Positions 38,123 to 50,069 of a stretch of DNA of 64,000 nt are shown here, in pieces. Below the pieces are notes generated by a model that was not told the DNA's origin, ran no database searches, and saw only the letters and a list, made by a program, of their open reading frames with translations. The translations under genes were made by a program, and so were the position numbers. Within the stretch, counting starts at the first letter, position 1. The number at the start of each line of letters is the position of its first letter. The stretch comes from Molossus alvarezi (lineage: Eukaryota; Chordata; Mammalia; Chiroptera; Molossidae), in contig CM073888.1 in the NCBI GenBank assembly GCA_037176705.1, positions 45,390,810 to 45,454,809 of the forward strand, read 5' to 3'.

Positions 38123-39905
38123 CTGCATCTAACTTTGAGATTTGGCAGAGGTGCACATACTGAGGAGAATCCTGAGAGAAGGCATCATTTTGGAGAACAA
38201 CATATGGTTTCCCAGCAGGCCCAGCGCAGCCAGTGGTTCCTCTACTACAGGATCAGAGTGTAACCACTTGGGATAAACAACACATGAAGGAGCTGGTCTG
38301 CAGTTATGGACAAGTTGTGCATAAACACTGGACACGCACACCATGGGGCGAGATACTCTGTGTGAGAAGCACTGAGGGACAGACTGGGTGAAAGAGCAGA
38401 GTCCAGTCTCCTGCCAGAATCCTCCCATACAACTTAGATAGCTCATTGTCGTGCATCCTCCTCCGCCTTCTTCGTGTGTGGTCGGCTTTGCATATCCCAC
38501 TTTGTGTGATGCAGTCTTCCAAAGGCCAAACAGCTTTGCTAGTCTAGCAAGATGGTTTAATTCTCTATAATACTGACAACCGTGTGAAATATTTAGTCTT
38601 TGCAGCATATCCATCCACAGCCAGAGTGGGTGGAGTCAGGCAGCACATCCGTCGGGATACGTACTCCAGATCTCTCCAGAAGTGATCAACGAGTGTAAAC
38701 TTGTTTAAATGTCATTTGAGATGCAGGCAGCCCATTTGACCCTGAACTTTGATTCAGTCTTCCGACCTTGTTTGGGAGTCCCACTTGGTGTAATGGTAGA
38801 GTCCTTGTCATTTTAGTGCCTTTGGTGACTGGGGGCTTAAAGGATGTCATGGATCAGAATCTGAGAGAAAATGTCAGCTGCCTCCCTCAGCCAGTCAGCA
38901 TTGACTTTGTGTCCTTCCTGTTGTTGAGAAAATAGTTCTCCTTAACTCCATTGTCACCACAGCACACTTCCATCAGTATGAGTCCGTGTTCTCAGCAGGG
39001 GTGAGAGTGACAACATTCTACTTCCCAGGGTAGCAAAACAGAATTTTGGGAGTCTGGATTGAGCGTAATTTTAAAAACTTTCTTCTGGAGAGCCTGTTAC
39101 ATTCTCCTAGGAGATAATTCCCTTACTCTCCAATTGATCATTATTGGTTTGGAAAATGGCACTCGATAGATATTCATTGAATTTAAGACCTAACTTAGGG
39201 GTTTCCCACCATGACAGGGACATCTGAAGAGGGTCTAATCCTGATGTGTCCATGCTCCTGTTCACAGCTGCTGGCGTCCACCCAAGACACTCCTTGGGGT
39301 GGGAGTGGGGATGGTCCCACAGCTTTGTGTAGTGGCTGAGAGGATGTCATCAAAGAGCTGAGAGTAGTATGTCAGAGGGATTACAGCATGCATACCTGTC
39401 ATGCTTTACAGATTCCCTTTGAAAGAGGCTGCCTCTGAAAAGGTAGAAAGAACCACAGCCTGCTTTTTGTTTGGTTTTGTTGTTTAGCACAGGTGAGCAT
39501 GTTGTGTAACATGTGAGTCTTTCATCCTCGCCACAGCTGAAGAAGTAGGAGAGGACACCTGGCTGGGAGGGAGCCAATCCATGGGCTGCTCAGTGGCTTT
39601 GACATAGGCTTGCGCAAGGACCTTCTGAGAGACAATGGTAACAGAATCGTGTTTTCACCTCTAGGACTAGAGAGAGAAATGGCAACTGGTAGTGTGAGCA
39701 GAAGCAGGAAAGGCTGTGGTTGTGAAAACGGGAATTATTGCTGTGTTCTGAGACAGTTCATGAGCAGCTGGGGCGGTGATGTGCTGGGGTCCTGTCTACA
39801 GGGCTTCTCTTCAGACAGACTGGTGGGCGTATTGACATCAGGTTTTGTTACAATTCAGGTCTCCCTCCTCCAGACCCAGTTGTCAAACACACTGGCGCAC
39901 CACTA
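38123..39905. other. Unassigned 1.8-kb block, possible old retroelement
   Basis: More even base composition than its neighbours. The longest open frame is 161 codons on the minus strand (38129-38614) with no domain I recognise. No LTR pair, poly(A) or target duplication was found. It may be an old ERV/MaLR internal relic or unique DNA. Confidence 0.3.
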
Positions 39906-40051
39906 GGTTGAGGAAGGGATGGTCTGTAGAAAGTGGGGAAAGCAGTTACCTCCTCTGGGTGATTTGTCGTAAACACAAACAGTATTTAAGGTAATATGTT
40001 ACATGATTGTTATTAAGATTAATAACAAAAAGAAATACTTAATATTTAATG

Positions 40052-40120
40052 TGTTTTAAAATAAATATCCAGACTATAGGCAAAGAACTATACTAGGTGT
40101 TGTGGGGAAAGTAGTAAAAA
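40052..40120 (+). repeat. 69-bp dispersed repeat, copy 1
   Basis: Matches 41191-41259 with 8 mismatches in 69 by hand alignment, including CTAGGTGTTGTGGGGAAAGT. Family unknown. Confidence 0.85.
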
Positions 40121-40404
40121 GGACATTAGAGGAAAACATTGTGAAATATATCATTTAAATATGAGTGGTTAAAGGACAAAGCTCACAGGAATGTGGTAGG
40201 AGGGTAGAACCTTTCCTGTTCCTGGTACCTATAAAAGGTGCAGGTCCCAACCCCCAGGCCCACAAAAGATGACTTGACAAGCCAGTTAAGTCTCTGGTCT
40301 TATTTCCACATGTATCCTTTACCACTCTTACCTGAGGTAACCTGAGTGCATACCAGTTACTTAAAACCACAAGGGCCCAGTGAATACAGTTTCTGAATGC
40401 CACT

Positions 40405-40628
40405 TTTTTTTTTAAACCCTCACCCCAGGATATTTTTCCATTCATCTTCAGATAGAGTGGGAGGGAAGGAGGGAGAGAGAGACACATGAACTGGCTGCCT
40501 CCCTCATGACCCTGACCAGGGCTGGGGACTGAACCAAAACCAAGGTACGTGCCCTTGACCAGAATCAAACCTGAGACTCTTTGGTCTGTGGGCTGACACT
40601 CTAACCACTGAGCCAAATCTGCCAGGGC
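40405..40628 (-). mobile_element. Ves SINE, antisense
   Basis: AACCCTCACCCCAGGATATTT to TGAGCCAAATCTGCCAGGGC. Moderately diverged. Confidence 0.9.
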
Positions 40629-40674
40629 GGCTGCTACCTTTATTTTTTAATTGTAGAGAAAATGGGACAGATTA

Positions 40675-40912
40675 GTATGGTAAAGGAATAAAATTAGTAT
40701 GGACTTGGAAGTGAGGTTTGAATTCCAACACTACTTCTTCACCCTTTCCTGGTAGAATAATTTACTTATCTATGTCTCTGTCTTCTTACCTGTAAAATCA
40801 GGATAAAAAAATAAGCTCAGCCATATCTGTAAGGATTAAATGAAATACCAGCTGTAAAACATCCAGCACAGTGCCTGACACTTATTATGCACTTAGTAAC
40901 GTTGGTTCTTTT
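40675..40912 (-). mobile_element. MIR-like SINE relic
   Basis: 'ttgaattccaacactactt', 'tcttacctgtaaaatcagga' and 'cagcacagtgcctgacactta' follow the antisense or 3' MIR order. Confidence 0.65.
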
Positions 40913-41190
40913 CTCCTCCCTTTAACATACTTATTCAAGCCTTTAGAACAGCTGCTGATATTGCTGATTAAGTTCGAAGAGTTGATCCAATTAATTAACT
41001 CTCCAATTGTAGTAACATGAATTAGGTTGTAATGATATTGCGTTCTTTATAGTTTTACACTTTTGTACTTAAGGTCAACTAAAATATTTTAAATATAGCC
41101 ATACTTACTACAGTCCTTTGAAACAAGCTTTTCTTCACACTTAGAGAACTCCTATATGCCAATTACAGATGGCAGTGCTCATTTTACTTT

Positions 41191-41259
41191 TGTTTTTAAA
41201 TAAATATTTAGACTATGGGCAAATAACTATGCTAGGTGTTGTGGGGAAAGTAACAAAAA
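41191..41259 (+). repeat. 69-bp dispersed repeat, copy 2
   Basis: See the copy at 40052; same orientation, 1.1 kb apart. Confidence 0.85.
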
Positions 41260-42519
41260 CATATGCTTATATACTACATGGTTAAATATATAAATAAGGA
41301 GGAAAGGGAGGTAATACTCAAGAGTTTTCTGAGTATTCCCTTCCAACTACCCAGCTTCTAGTACCTGAACTGAATAATAATGCTAGGTGTCTTTTATATC
41401 CTTAATGACAGTATTAGTTTGTTTACTGTTTACTTGGATCATCTGCCCTTAGTCCCATCATTACTGCTAGTACATTGAGGGTGAATCTGTCCGCCTGCCC
41501 GGGCTGTGGTGGGCTGTGGTGTTTCTTAGTGCCAGATGATTTAAGGGGAGCCACTTGCAAATTGACTGTTTTTTGGCATATGGGCCTTAATACTTTGCCA
41601 AAATTGAATTTGTTTTGAAATAAAGTTTCTGATTTTCAAATATATATAGCATTTTCAAACAGTGTGATGTACAAATTACCATACTTTAGTTCATGTCAGA
41701 ATAACTCACACTCTTAAATCTGTTTGACATTTACCCCTTAAGTATTTTGCATCAATAAATCATTTCTGTAGCATCTTAAAATGTTCATAAAGTAATTACA
41801 TAACATCCTACATCCCCAGGGCCTGTCCCATTAGTGTGAGTAAAGATAAATAAATTACAGTAATTAAGACATAATTATGTTGTCTTGAAAAGCCAAGGGT
41901 CATTCGGACTTGATTCCTGGAGGAGTTATCAGTGCCAAAGAAAAGTCAGGGTACTGGCTTAGGCCTGTAATTAGCCATCTGGGACTGACATTTTGATCAT
42001 CAGAGGCAGCACCTTTTGAATACATTTCAACATTGCCCTTAAGACAAGCTACAATAAGTACAGGACTAGTGTAAGGGAGATGAAGAGAGATTGGAGGTAG
42101 AAAGAACGACAGGTCTAAACATCAGCATTTAGGTAGTGTGAAAAACTGTCATTCAGCGTGCCTCAACTCCATATATGGTGTTCAAATACAAGTTTGGGAA
42201 GAGCCCTTTGGTAATTTTGGCCAAGCAAGCAAGCAAGCAAGCAAGCGCACACCCCACACACCTGGGGTAGAGGGCCCCTCACGTGGCATGCAGGGGGGTG
42301 GCTTTATTATAATGCCTGCTTGTTGTGAACGGGATGGCTCACCTGAGTGTGTGCATAACCGGAAGTGTGGCTCCAGTGTCACCCTCCCACACTTAGAGAA
42401 GTATTTGCGAATCTTGTTATCCCCTCCCTACCAAAGCTCCCAACTGATTAGGGGCAGCGCAAGGTTCCTCAAACCCCTTAAACGTCTTCCCTTAGGTCCC
42501 TGGCCTGCTGTCCAGCCTC
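41260..42519. other. Upstream flank of MSRB3
   Basis: AT-rich until about 42.2 kb, then rising GC. Contains the (AAGC)n run at 42221-42246. No repeat interrupts the last ~1.5 kb before the CpG island. No ORF with recognisable content. Confidence 0.5.
42221..42246 (+). repeat. (AAGC)n microsatellite
   Basis: About six uninterrupted AAGC units just upstream of the CpG island. Confidence 0.95.
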
Positions 42520-42690
42520 CTGGTGGTGGCTGTCCTCTTTCCTGCCCCTTCGGGGGTCTCAGGTGGGACCCGTGGGGGAGGGGGATGCTCACTGCGCTCT
42601 CGGGCCCCCACGTTGGAGAGGCTTGCCCCTGGCAGAGGGCTTCCCTCCCCGGGTGGCGCCCGGCGGCCGGGCGGCTGTGGAGGACGGATG

Positions 42691-42736
42691 AGGAGGAGGA
42701 GGAGGAGGAGAAGGAGGAGGAGGAGGAGGAGGAGGG
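42691..42736 (+). repeat. (GGA)n tract in the MSRB3 promoter or 5'UTR
   Basis: About 15 GGA units with one AGA interruption, 216 bases before the MSRB3 ATG. The purine strand has G-quadruplex and triplex potential. Confidence 0.95.
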
Positions 42737-42951
42737 AGCTGGCGGCCGCGGAGGCCGGGCAGCGGGCCCCGTCCGCGGCGGGCGTGCTCGCCGTCCTCCC
42801 TCGCTCGTCTCCTATGCTCATATTTGGACTCGGCTGCCCGTGCCCAGGAATTTCCCGTCATGCCTCCCGCCGCCCCGTCCGTCGCCCGGAGCCGGGGAGG
42901 GAGGAAGGGAGGCTCGGACGGCGGCGGCGGCGGCGGCTCCCTGGTCCTTCC

Positions 42952-43042
42952 ATGAGCCCGCGGCGGACCCTCCCGCGCCCCCTCTCGCTCTGCTTGTGCG
43001 TCTGTCTGGCCGCGGCCGCGACGCGAGGAGCCGCGCAGCCCG
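42952..43042 (+). CDS. MSRB3: MSRB3 exon 1, ER signal peptide
   Basis: First coding exon of methionine-R-sulfoxide reductase B3, a zinc and selenium-independent MsrB enzyme that repairs oxidised methionine; loss in humans causes deafness DFNB74. The ATG reads MSPRRTLPRPLSLCLCVCLA then AAATRGAAQP and one base of Gly, ending at a strong donor G|GTGAGT at 43043. MSPRRTLPRPLSLCL is the start I recall for the ER isoform A: a basic n-region and a Leu/Cys-rich hydrophobic core. The bat core seems shorter than in human. The catalytic exons lie beyond the window. The alternative mitochondrial first exon was not found. The Kozak context is weak (T at -3, A at +4). In-frame upstream ATGs lie at 42823 and 42688. 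Confidence 0.88.
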
Positions 43043-45811
43043 GTGAGTTTCGGCTCCCTCTCCGCCACCCTCACCCCTCCCACCCGAACCTGCTAAGTTG
43101 GACTGGGACCGCGACCCGGGTCCCCTGCGAGCGCCGGCGGCGCCCCCTCCAGCCTCCCGCGGGGACACCCCTTTGCCGAGCCCAGGAGGGGCGCGGGCGG
43201 AGAGGGGCGGCTGGAACGAGGTCAGGGCTGGCTTCGCCCCCGCCGACGGGAGGCGCCTGGCCGCCTCGCTGACACCTTATCCCGTCCCCGGAGCGAACCT
43301 GAGCCCGCGGAGGCTCTTGCCCGGCGTGGGCCCCCGGGAGAGGGGCCTGGCGGGGCGGCCGGCCGGCGGCAGGGGAGGGGACGCCGCCGGGGCTCGGGGG
43401 GCGCGGGGCTCGCGGCGGGGTCCCTGGAGACCCCTGCTCCGCGCAGGTCGGCGCGGCTGAGGTGGCGGCTCAGATAACGGGCCGTGGCGCGTGGGAACGT
43501 GCCAGCCAGGCCCGCGCCTCCCGCCGCGTCGGGGAGGGGCGTGGGCGCCGGGCGGCGCGGGGGCAGCGGCGGGACCCGCGGGTGGGAGCCGAGGAGGGGC
43601 GCACCCAGGGGCGCACTCGCCGCCCGCCAGCCGCGGCTTCCGCGCCGCCGGCTCGGGCTCCCGCGGGCCCCGCCGGTCTTTAATAGGCCAGAACCGAACA
43701 AAACCCCGAGTTTGCCAGGTACTAGTTTTGTTTTCTTTTTAAGCGGAAAAAAGCATCGAAGCCTGTTTTCTAAGTTTTACACTGCTCTACTTCAGGTCGA
43801 ACTCTATGAACAAAAGATGCCTTTCCATTATTTGGTTTAGGACTAGAGGCTATCAAGTGGGGCAGTTTTGAAGTCTTAGACCGATTTTTAAGGATCATTT
43901 CCTTTAAATCATGTGGAAAAATATCAGAGTTATTTTTAAATATAACATTATGATAAAAGTTAATTATTTGAAAGTACAAATGCAGAGTTTAAGGTAAATG
44001 TGAAACTGCATGAACTTTTGTATTTGTGATCAGTATCTAATTAGTCATCATCGGAATTACTCTGTTCTTAATTTTATCTAGCATGGAGCAACAAAAACTA
44101 TAATTCCTCAGAGTTCAGATTCTTTAGGAAATTTTAGTTTGCTTTTGTTTTTGCCACCAGTATACTAAACTGTTGAAAATAAGATGTGGCTAACCAATAG
44201 GATTCATAAATTAGTTGAAAGCTGACTCTTAAGCTTAGGTTATATTCATTACCTTCTGGCTATCTCTTCATATATTTCTATTTGTAACATTGTTGGCAAA
44301 ATAGATTTTTAAAGTTCGTTTTTTCTATAAAAAATCTTCAGGATTTTATGTAACTTATAAAATTGTCACTTCAGATTAATGGGGTATTTTTAAAAATTTA
44401 ACTTTTATTAAATGTACAGTTTACAAATATTAATTTAACTAATATCAATTTCTTATTTGTTTCTGGTTAATATTGTCTTAAAAAGACCTACTTTTTAATG
44501 AATTCACCTTTTAGGAGTAACTTTAATAGCACTTCTTGGGAAACACAAGTTCTAACTCCACATTTTATCATTAGTCTTCTAAAATATACTGTGCTGCATC
44601 ATGAACAGTGGCTTGTTCAAGGAATAGATGTTTGTTTTCTTTTCCTTGGTGATGTGTTGACTCACCTAATACTGTGGTAAACAGCCCTTGAAGACCAAAT
44701 CCACCATACTGTGGCCTCTAGCTAGCAATTTTGAACACCAAGTTTATATTTAGATCATTTAAACATTTATTCTTTTAATTTTGGTTCCAGCTGACATATA
44801 AGTCTAATTTCTGGTGACTTTTTATTAGAGCCCTATGTGAATGTCTGGATTTTTTTTTTATATTAAAATAAATATCTTTCTGCCATTTAGAATTTTGTCA
44901 CAGTGCCTACTGCTTATCTGCCAAGGTTGCAAGCATACAATATCATTTAAGTTTTGAATCCACACCCATTATTTGGCTTTTAAAGGTGGTTGTTCTAATA
45001 TCTTAACTAAAATGTTAACCCATGAGGTGAGAAATCTTTACTGTTTTGCTGAAATCAAGTAACAAAATATGTTTTTAAAATCCTAATAGTAGATTTTATA
45101 GATTTTTGTAACACAGTTATCCATTTTCTAAATTAAAAATAAATTTTCAACCATTAGAGAGCAACTTTAAGAAGCAAAGTTGAAATAAAGAACCAAATAC
45201 ACGATCGGGTGTCACAATCCCTTTTTATCTCTCCTGTGTTACTCGTTGTAGTTAGGGATTTGGTTGATGAATTTGGTTCTGATGTTTCACTTTATTTCTG
45301 TAAAATGATGAAGTTGGACATAGTCCCCAAGTCCCTTCTAACTCTACGATCCTATGATATTTTTTTTGTTTATAGGATTCTACAGAGCCACCCACTACAT
45401 TGATTCAAACTTCTGATTGTCAACTCTGACTTGCTATACATGTTAAACTGGTCTACTTTAGTCAGATCTGAGGGTGTGGATCCAGCTTCAGGGGGTCTGG
45501 ATCTGCCTCAGGAATGTCTTAATACCTGGCACATGCACACACCTGGACAGCATTCATAATATTAAGCTTCTGTAAATTTTTCCCCCTAGCTGATACCAGA
45601 AAGTGCTAGTTATGTCGTAGGGTAAATGCCTAACCACTCTTTGGAGATAGTGAAGACCAGGTCCTGAGATGATTTGGTATTCAAGTTTGGAATTTGGGGC
45701 CGGGGTAGGGATGCCACTGGGAAGAACTCAAACCTTTCTGTGGTTAGGAGGACTGTGGCTAGTTATTTGTGGGCATTCCAGATGAAATTCCCTATATGGA
45801 TTTCCACTTTT

Positions 45812-46066
45812 TTTTGTTGTTAATCCTCACTGGAGGATATCTTTTCCATTGATTTTTTGAGAGAGTGGAAAGGAGTGGGGGGAGGGGAAAGAGAGTGAGA
45901 CATTGATGTGAGAGAGAAACATCAATTGGTTGTCTCCTGCACACACCCCGACTGGGACTAGAGATTGAACCTACAGCCCAGGTATATGCCCTTTACTGGG
46001 AATCGAACCCGCTACCCTTCAGTGCACACGCCGACGTTCTAACCACTGAGCTACACTGACCAGGGC
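45812..46066 (-). mobile_element. Ves SINE, antisense
   Basis: Target duplication TGGATTTCCACTTTTT and TGGATTTTTACTTTTT flank a full copy ending TGACCAGGGC. Confidence 0.93.
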
Positions 46067-47154
46067 TGGATTTTTACTTTTTGGTCATTACTTCAGAGGA
46101 GATGGATTGGACCTACCCATCTGGTTTATTCAGAATCAAATTGGCTTTCAAAAGGAGGGTAATCAGATAGCTATTTATTTAATTTGCTGGTTGTTAATTA
46201 GCAACTCTGTTTGCTGTCCAGATATCTCAAGGCTTTTACTTGAACGTTCCTATGTTTTCTCTTTCCTGGGCATGATGAGTTTTCCTTTTAAAATGCTCAG
46301 CACAATCCTGGGTCACTGTTCGCATATTTGTCTCGATAGCCTACCAAAGTCATATGTGTGGCTTTTAAGGAAATACAAATAAAGGGAAAAGAAAGTATGG
46401 AAAAGGTCGACCGCTAATGAATCAACCAAATAACTTTGTGGAGGATTTTTGATTATTTCCTCATTTAAGCTTCTGTTGCAAGTAACAGAAATGACCTTGA
46501 ACTAGTTTTAGGAAAAAGAAAGAAAGGAATTTGATGGAAGCCAAATACAGACAGACCTTATTAGGCACCAGGGACTGGAAAACCTACAACTTTCCCAGTC
46601 GCTAGTCTTCGCTTGTCTTTGATTCACTGTTCTCTATTTGCTGGCCATTTTATTTCTGCTTTTTTGTGTTCATGGTTCAGTGTGACTTCTCAGAGGCTCC
46701 TGAGTATTTACAGAGCGGCTTAATCATTTAGCCTTGATGCTAAACTAATAGGCACAAGTTGAGTCAAATGGTTGATCTAGATTTCCCAAAGTCTCTTCTA
46801 ATTCAAGAGTTCTTTATAGAATGTAGTATAGACATACACATGGTTTATTTTACATTATTACCTTTTTTTTTATTATGGATTATTCAGTCCTGAAAATATA
46901 TATTTTTTCTCTTGATTGCAATGTGTGTGTGAAAGAGGGTGACCCTGGGTGGGACCTGGGATGTGATCAGTTCGCTCACCCTGCCGTAGCAGTGCCGAGG
47001 AGAAAGCCTGGGGAATAAGGTGAGTAGAGCACCACATTCAGGAAGTTCAGCAGAGCTTGGATCCACCTGAGCTGTGAAATCCCGTTCAGATAAACATTTG
47101 CACATTTTCAGGAATTCACTGAATTAAAATGCTAAGCTCAAAAAGCTCTTAAAT
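46067..47154. other. Intron, nothing firm
   Basis: A 'cttctgttgcaagtaacagaaatgacc' stretch near 46470 resembles an old DNA-transposon relic, but I cannot name it. Confidence 0.35.
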
Positions 47155-47166
47155 GTAAATTCATTA

Positions 47167-50057
47167 GATTTTCAAGATGGCGGCATACTTGCCTCCGCCC
47201 ACAACCACATCAAAATTCACAACTGAACTATAGAACAACCACCATTCAGAGCCACCTGAGATCTAGCCGAATGGAAGTCCTACAACTAAGGATTAAAGGA
47301 GAAGCTACACTGAGACTGGTAGGAGGGGGGGTGGAGTTGTAGAACTGGCTGGCCCCGAACCCATGTGTAGCAGATAAAAATGGGTTGTGGGGAGAGTGGA
47401 ATCTTGGCTGTGGAGGTCTCCCCTGGAGAGCAGGGGTCCTGGCCCCACACCAGGTGCCTAGCTCAGGGTTCCAGTGCCAGGAAGAGAAATTCCCATAACT
47501 TCTGGCAGTAAAAACCAATGGGGATGTGGCGGAGTGACACAGAGGACTGCTGGAGCCCCAGGCATTCCGCTTAAAGGGCTGGGTCTTGGCCTTACTTGGA
47601 CTCACTCCCTCTGAGCTCCAGTGCGGGGCAGCAGCTTGAAATGCACTGGGAACATACAGGAAGGAACTAAATTATCCAGCATTAGGGTGTGAGCTGGGGG
47701 TGGATGGGGGGGGGGGAGGGAGGCAGCTTTCTCCCAGATAGAAGTGCTACCAGAGGCCATTGTTCCTTTTTTAAGCCTCCCCGCGCCCCACACACAGAGC
47801 CATGGCCACCATATCTGAGTCTCCATCAACCTTTCACTGTTTACTCTGCCCTGGTAATTCCTTGAGACCCCATCGTACCCAATAGGCAGGCCCAACCCAA
47901 GCTGTTTCCATTGGCTTTTCCATATGAATGGCCTGGCTTGACTCATGCTTCAGACTTTCCTAAAGTCTCTCAAAACAAGCAGCATCTGGCCTCAGTGTGC
48001 TATGTACCTCTTGCTAAGTGGCCCCAGGCCTGGCACTAGCAGCATCCAGCCTTGGTTCACAGCTTGGCCTTTCCTGGGCACCTCTAACCCTGGCATACGT
48101 GGCAGCCATCTACAGATTGCTCTGTAGCTCATGCCCGGAGGCCCCAGTCAGAGCACAGGCTGCGGCCAGCCTTGGCCTGCACCTCCCAGGCGGCCCCAAA
48201 GCCACTGCACTCACTAGACAGCTGAGGCCATGTTGAAGCACCACCCAAACACCTCTGCAAGTGATACACTCAAGGGGCAGACTCAGTGGGCACCAGAGCC
48301 CCACCAAAGTAAGTCTTGCTCCATTGGGTGGTCCCTTGCATAGCTCCACGGTGGTTGAAGCTAGTCCTTGCAGTGGATAGGCCGGGGCCTAAATCTCTCC
48401 TATATAACAGGAAGGTGTACACAGTCCACATAGCGTGTGTGTGGGATGCACCCAGAGTGTCCAGCTTGGATGAACAGGGAGACGGCACCACTGGATCCAA
48501 CAGGACACCTACTGCCAAGCCTGGAAGACATAGCAGCTCTACCTGATACATAGAGACAAACACAGGGAGGCTGCCAAAATGAGGAGACAAAGAAACATGT
48601 CCCAAATGAAAGAACAGAACAAAACTCCAGGAAAAGAACTAAGCAAAATGGATGTAAGCAATCTACTAGATGCAGAGGTCAAAATACTGATTATATGGAT
48701 GTTCAATAAATGTAGAGAAAGAGTAGATGAAATTAGAACTTCAACAGCATAAAAAAGGGCATGAAAAAGGAACTAATCAGAAATGAAGGATACACTAATT
48801 GAAATGAAAAATACTTTACAGGTAATTAACAGGAGAGTAGATGAAGCCAAGAATCAAATCAGCAATTTGGAATATAAGGAAGCAAAAACACCTAATCAAA
48901 ACAGGAAAACAATAAAATAAAAAAAGTGAGGATAGTGTAAGGGGCCTCTGGGATAACTTCAAGCGTACCAACATTTGCATCATGGGGATTATCAGAAGGA
49001 GAAGAGAGGGCAAAAAATTGGAAACCTATTTGAAAAAATAATGACAGAAAACTTCCCTAGTGAAGGAAATAAACATACACATTTCGGAAACACAGAGATT
49101 CCCCACAAAGATGAACCCAAAGAGGCCCACACCAAGAAACATGATAATTAAAATGCAGAAGGTTAAAGACAAAGAGAGAATCTTAAAAGCAGCAAGAGAA
49201 AAGCAGTTAATTAACTACAAGGGAGCATCTGCTGATTTCTCAGCAGAAACTTTGCAGGCCAGAGGGATTGGCAAGAATTATTTAAACCAACCAACCAACC
49301 AACAAAAAAAACCAAGCACCTACAGCCAAGATTATTCTACTCAACAAAGCTATCATTTAGAATCGAGTGACAGACAGACAAAGAGCTTTCCAGACAAGAA
49401 AAGGCTAAAGGAGTTCATTACCAGCAAACCAGTTTTACATGAAATGTTAAAGGGTCAAGAAGAAAGAGGAGGAAGGGGGGGGGGGCAGAGGAAGAGGAAG
49501 GAGGAGAAAGAAGGAAGAAGATGGCAATAAATACATATCTCTCAATAATTGGATCCGCAAATAAAATGAACAAGCAGAACAGAAACAGACTCATAGGTAC
49601 AGAGAACATTTTAATGTTTGCCAGATAGGAAGGGTGTTGGGAGGATGGGTGGAAAAGGTGAAGGAATTAAAAAATACAAATGGATAGTTACAGAATAGTC
49701 ATGGGGATGTACAGCATAGTGAATATTGTCAATAATGTTCTAATAACTGGTGTCAGATGGGCATAAGATGTATTGGATGATCACTTAATAAGTTACATAA
49801 TGTCTAATCACTGGGGTGTACATCTGAAACTAACAGTGTATGTCAACTGTAATTGAAAAATTAAAAAATGAAGGGATGGGAGAAGGTAGAAGAGGGTAAA
49901 GGAGGGATAAATGGTGATGGAAGGAGACTTGACATGGGGTGGTGAACACACAATACAGTGTACAGATGATGGATTATAGAATTGTACACCTGAAACCTAA
50001 GTAATTTTATTAGCCACTGTCACCCCAATAAATTCAATAAAAAATAAAAATAAAAAA
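47167..50057 (+). mobile_element. HAL1-like (half-L1) retrotransposon
   Basis: A 2.9-kb sense element. It begins TTTTCAAGATGGCGGCATAC (an L1-type 5'UTR), has a GC-rich 5' region to about 48.5 kb, an ORF1-like region at 48.55-49.53 kb, a 3'UTR and an A-rich tail CAATAAATTCAATAAAAAAT. The frame at 49060-49530 shows the L1 ORF1p C-terminal motifs KRPTPRNMIIKMQKVKDKER, ADFSAETLQARGI and KSFPDKKRLKEFITSKPVL. No ORF2 sequence follows. Target duplication GTAAATTCATTA (47155-47166) and GTAAATTTATTA (50058-50069). ORF1 is broken by stops. Confidence 0.87.
49060..49530 (+). pseudogene. ORF1p C-terminal remnant of the HAL1-like element
   Basis: Open stretch of 156 codons covering the RNA-binding C-terminal domain of an L1-type ORF1p. 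Its last ~25 codons (EERGGRGGGQRKRKEEKEGR) are translated GGA/GAA microsatellite. The coiled coil and RRM upstream (48.6-49.0 kb) are interrupted by stops, so no functional protein is expected. Confidence 0.8.
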
Positions 50058-50069
50058 GTAAATTTATTA

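Larger units (their letters stand above)
42520..43690 (+). promoter_or_regulatory. MSRB3: CpG-island promoter of MSRB3
   Basis: Very GC- and CpG-rich 1.2 kb surrounding MSRB3 exon 1. Surrounding DNA is AT-rich. No TATA box is evident; GGGGCGT/GGGCGG-like Sp1 boxes and GCGC runs are common. This fits a housekeeping-type TSS a few hundred bases or less upstream of 42952. Long ORFs on both strands here come from lack of AT-rich stops and are not genes. Confidence 0.88.

Noticed and set aside
38129..38614. 161-codon minus-strand ORF
   Set aside because: No recognisable domain, no splice context or poly(A); could be chance in a GC-balanced block.
42138..43701. Several 100-300 codon ORFs on both strands
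   Set aside because: Long frames come from the GC-rich CpG island and GGA repeat (poly-Arg, poly-Glu, poly-Leu runs). Only the frame with the MSRB3 signal peptide and donor is supported.
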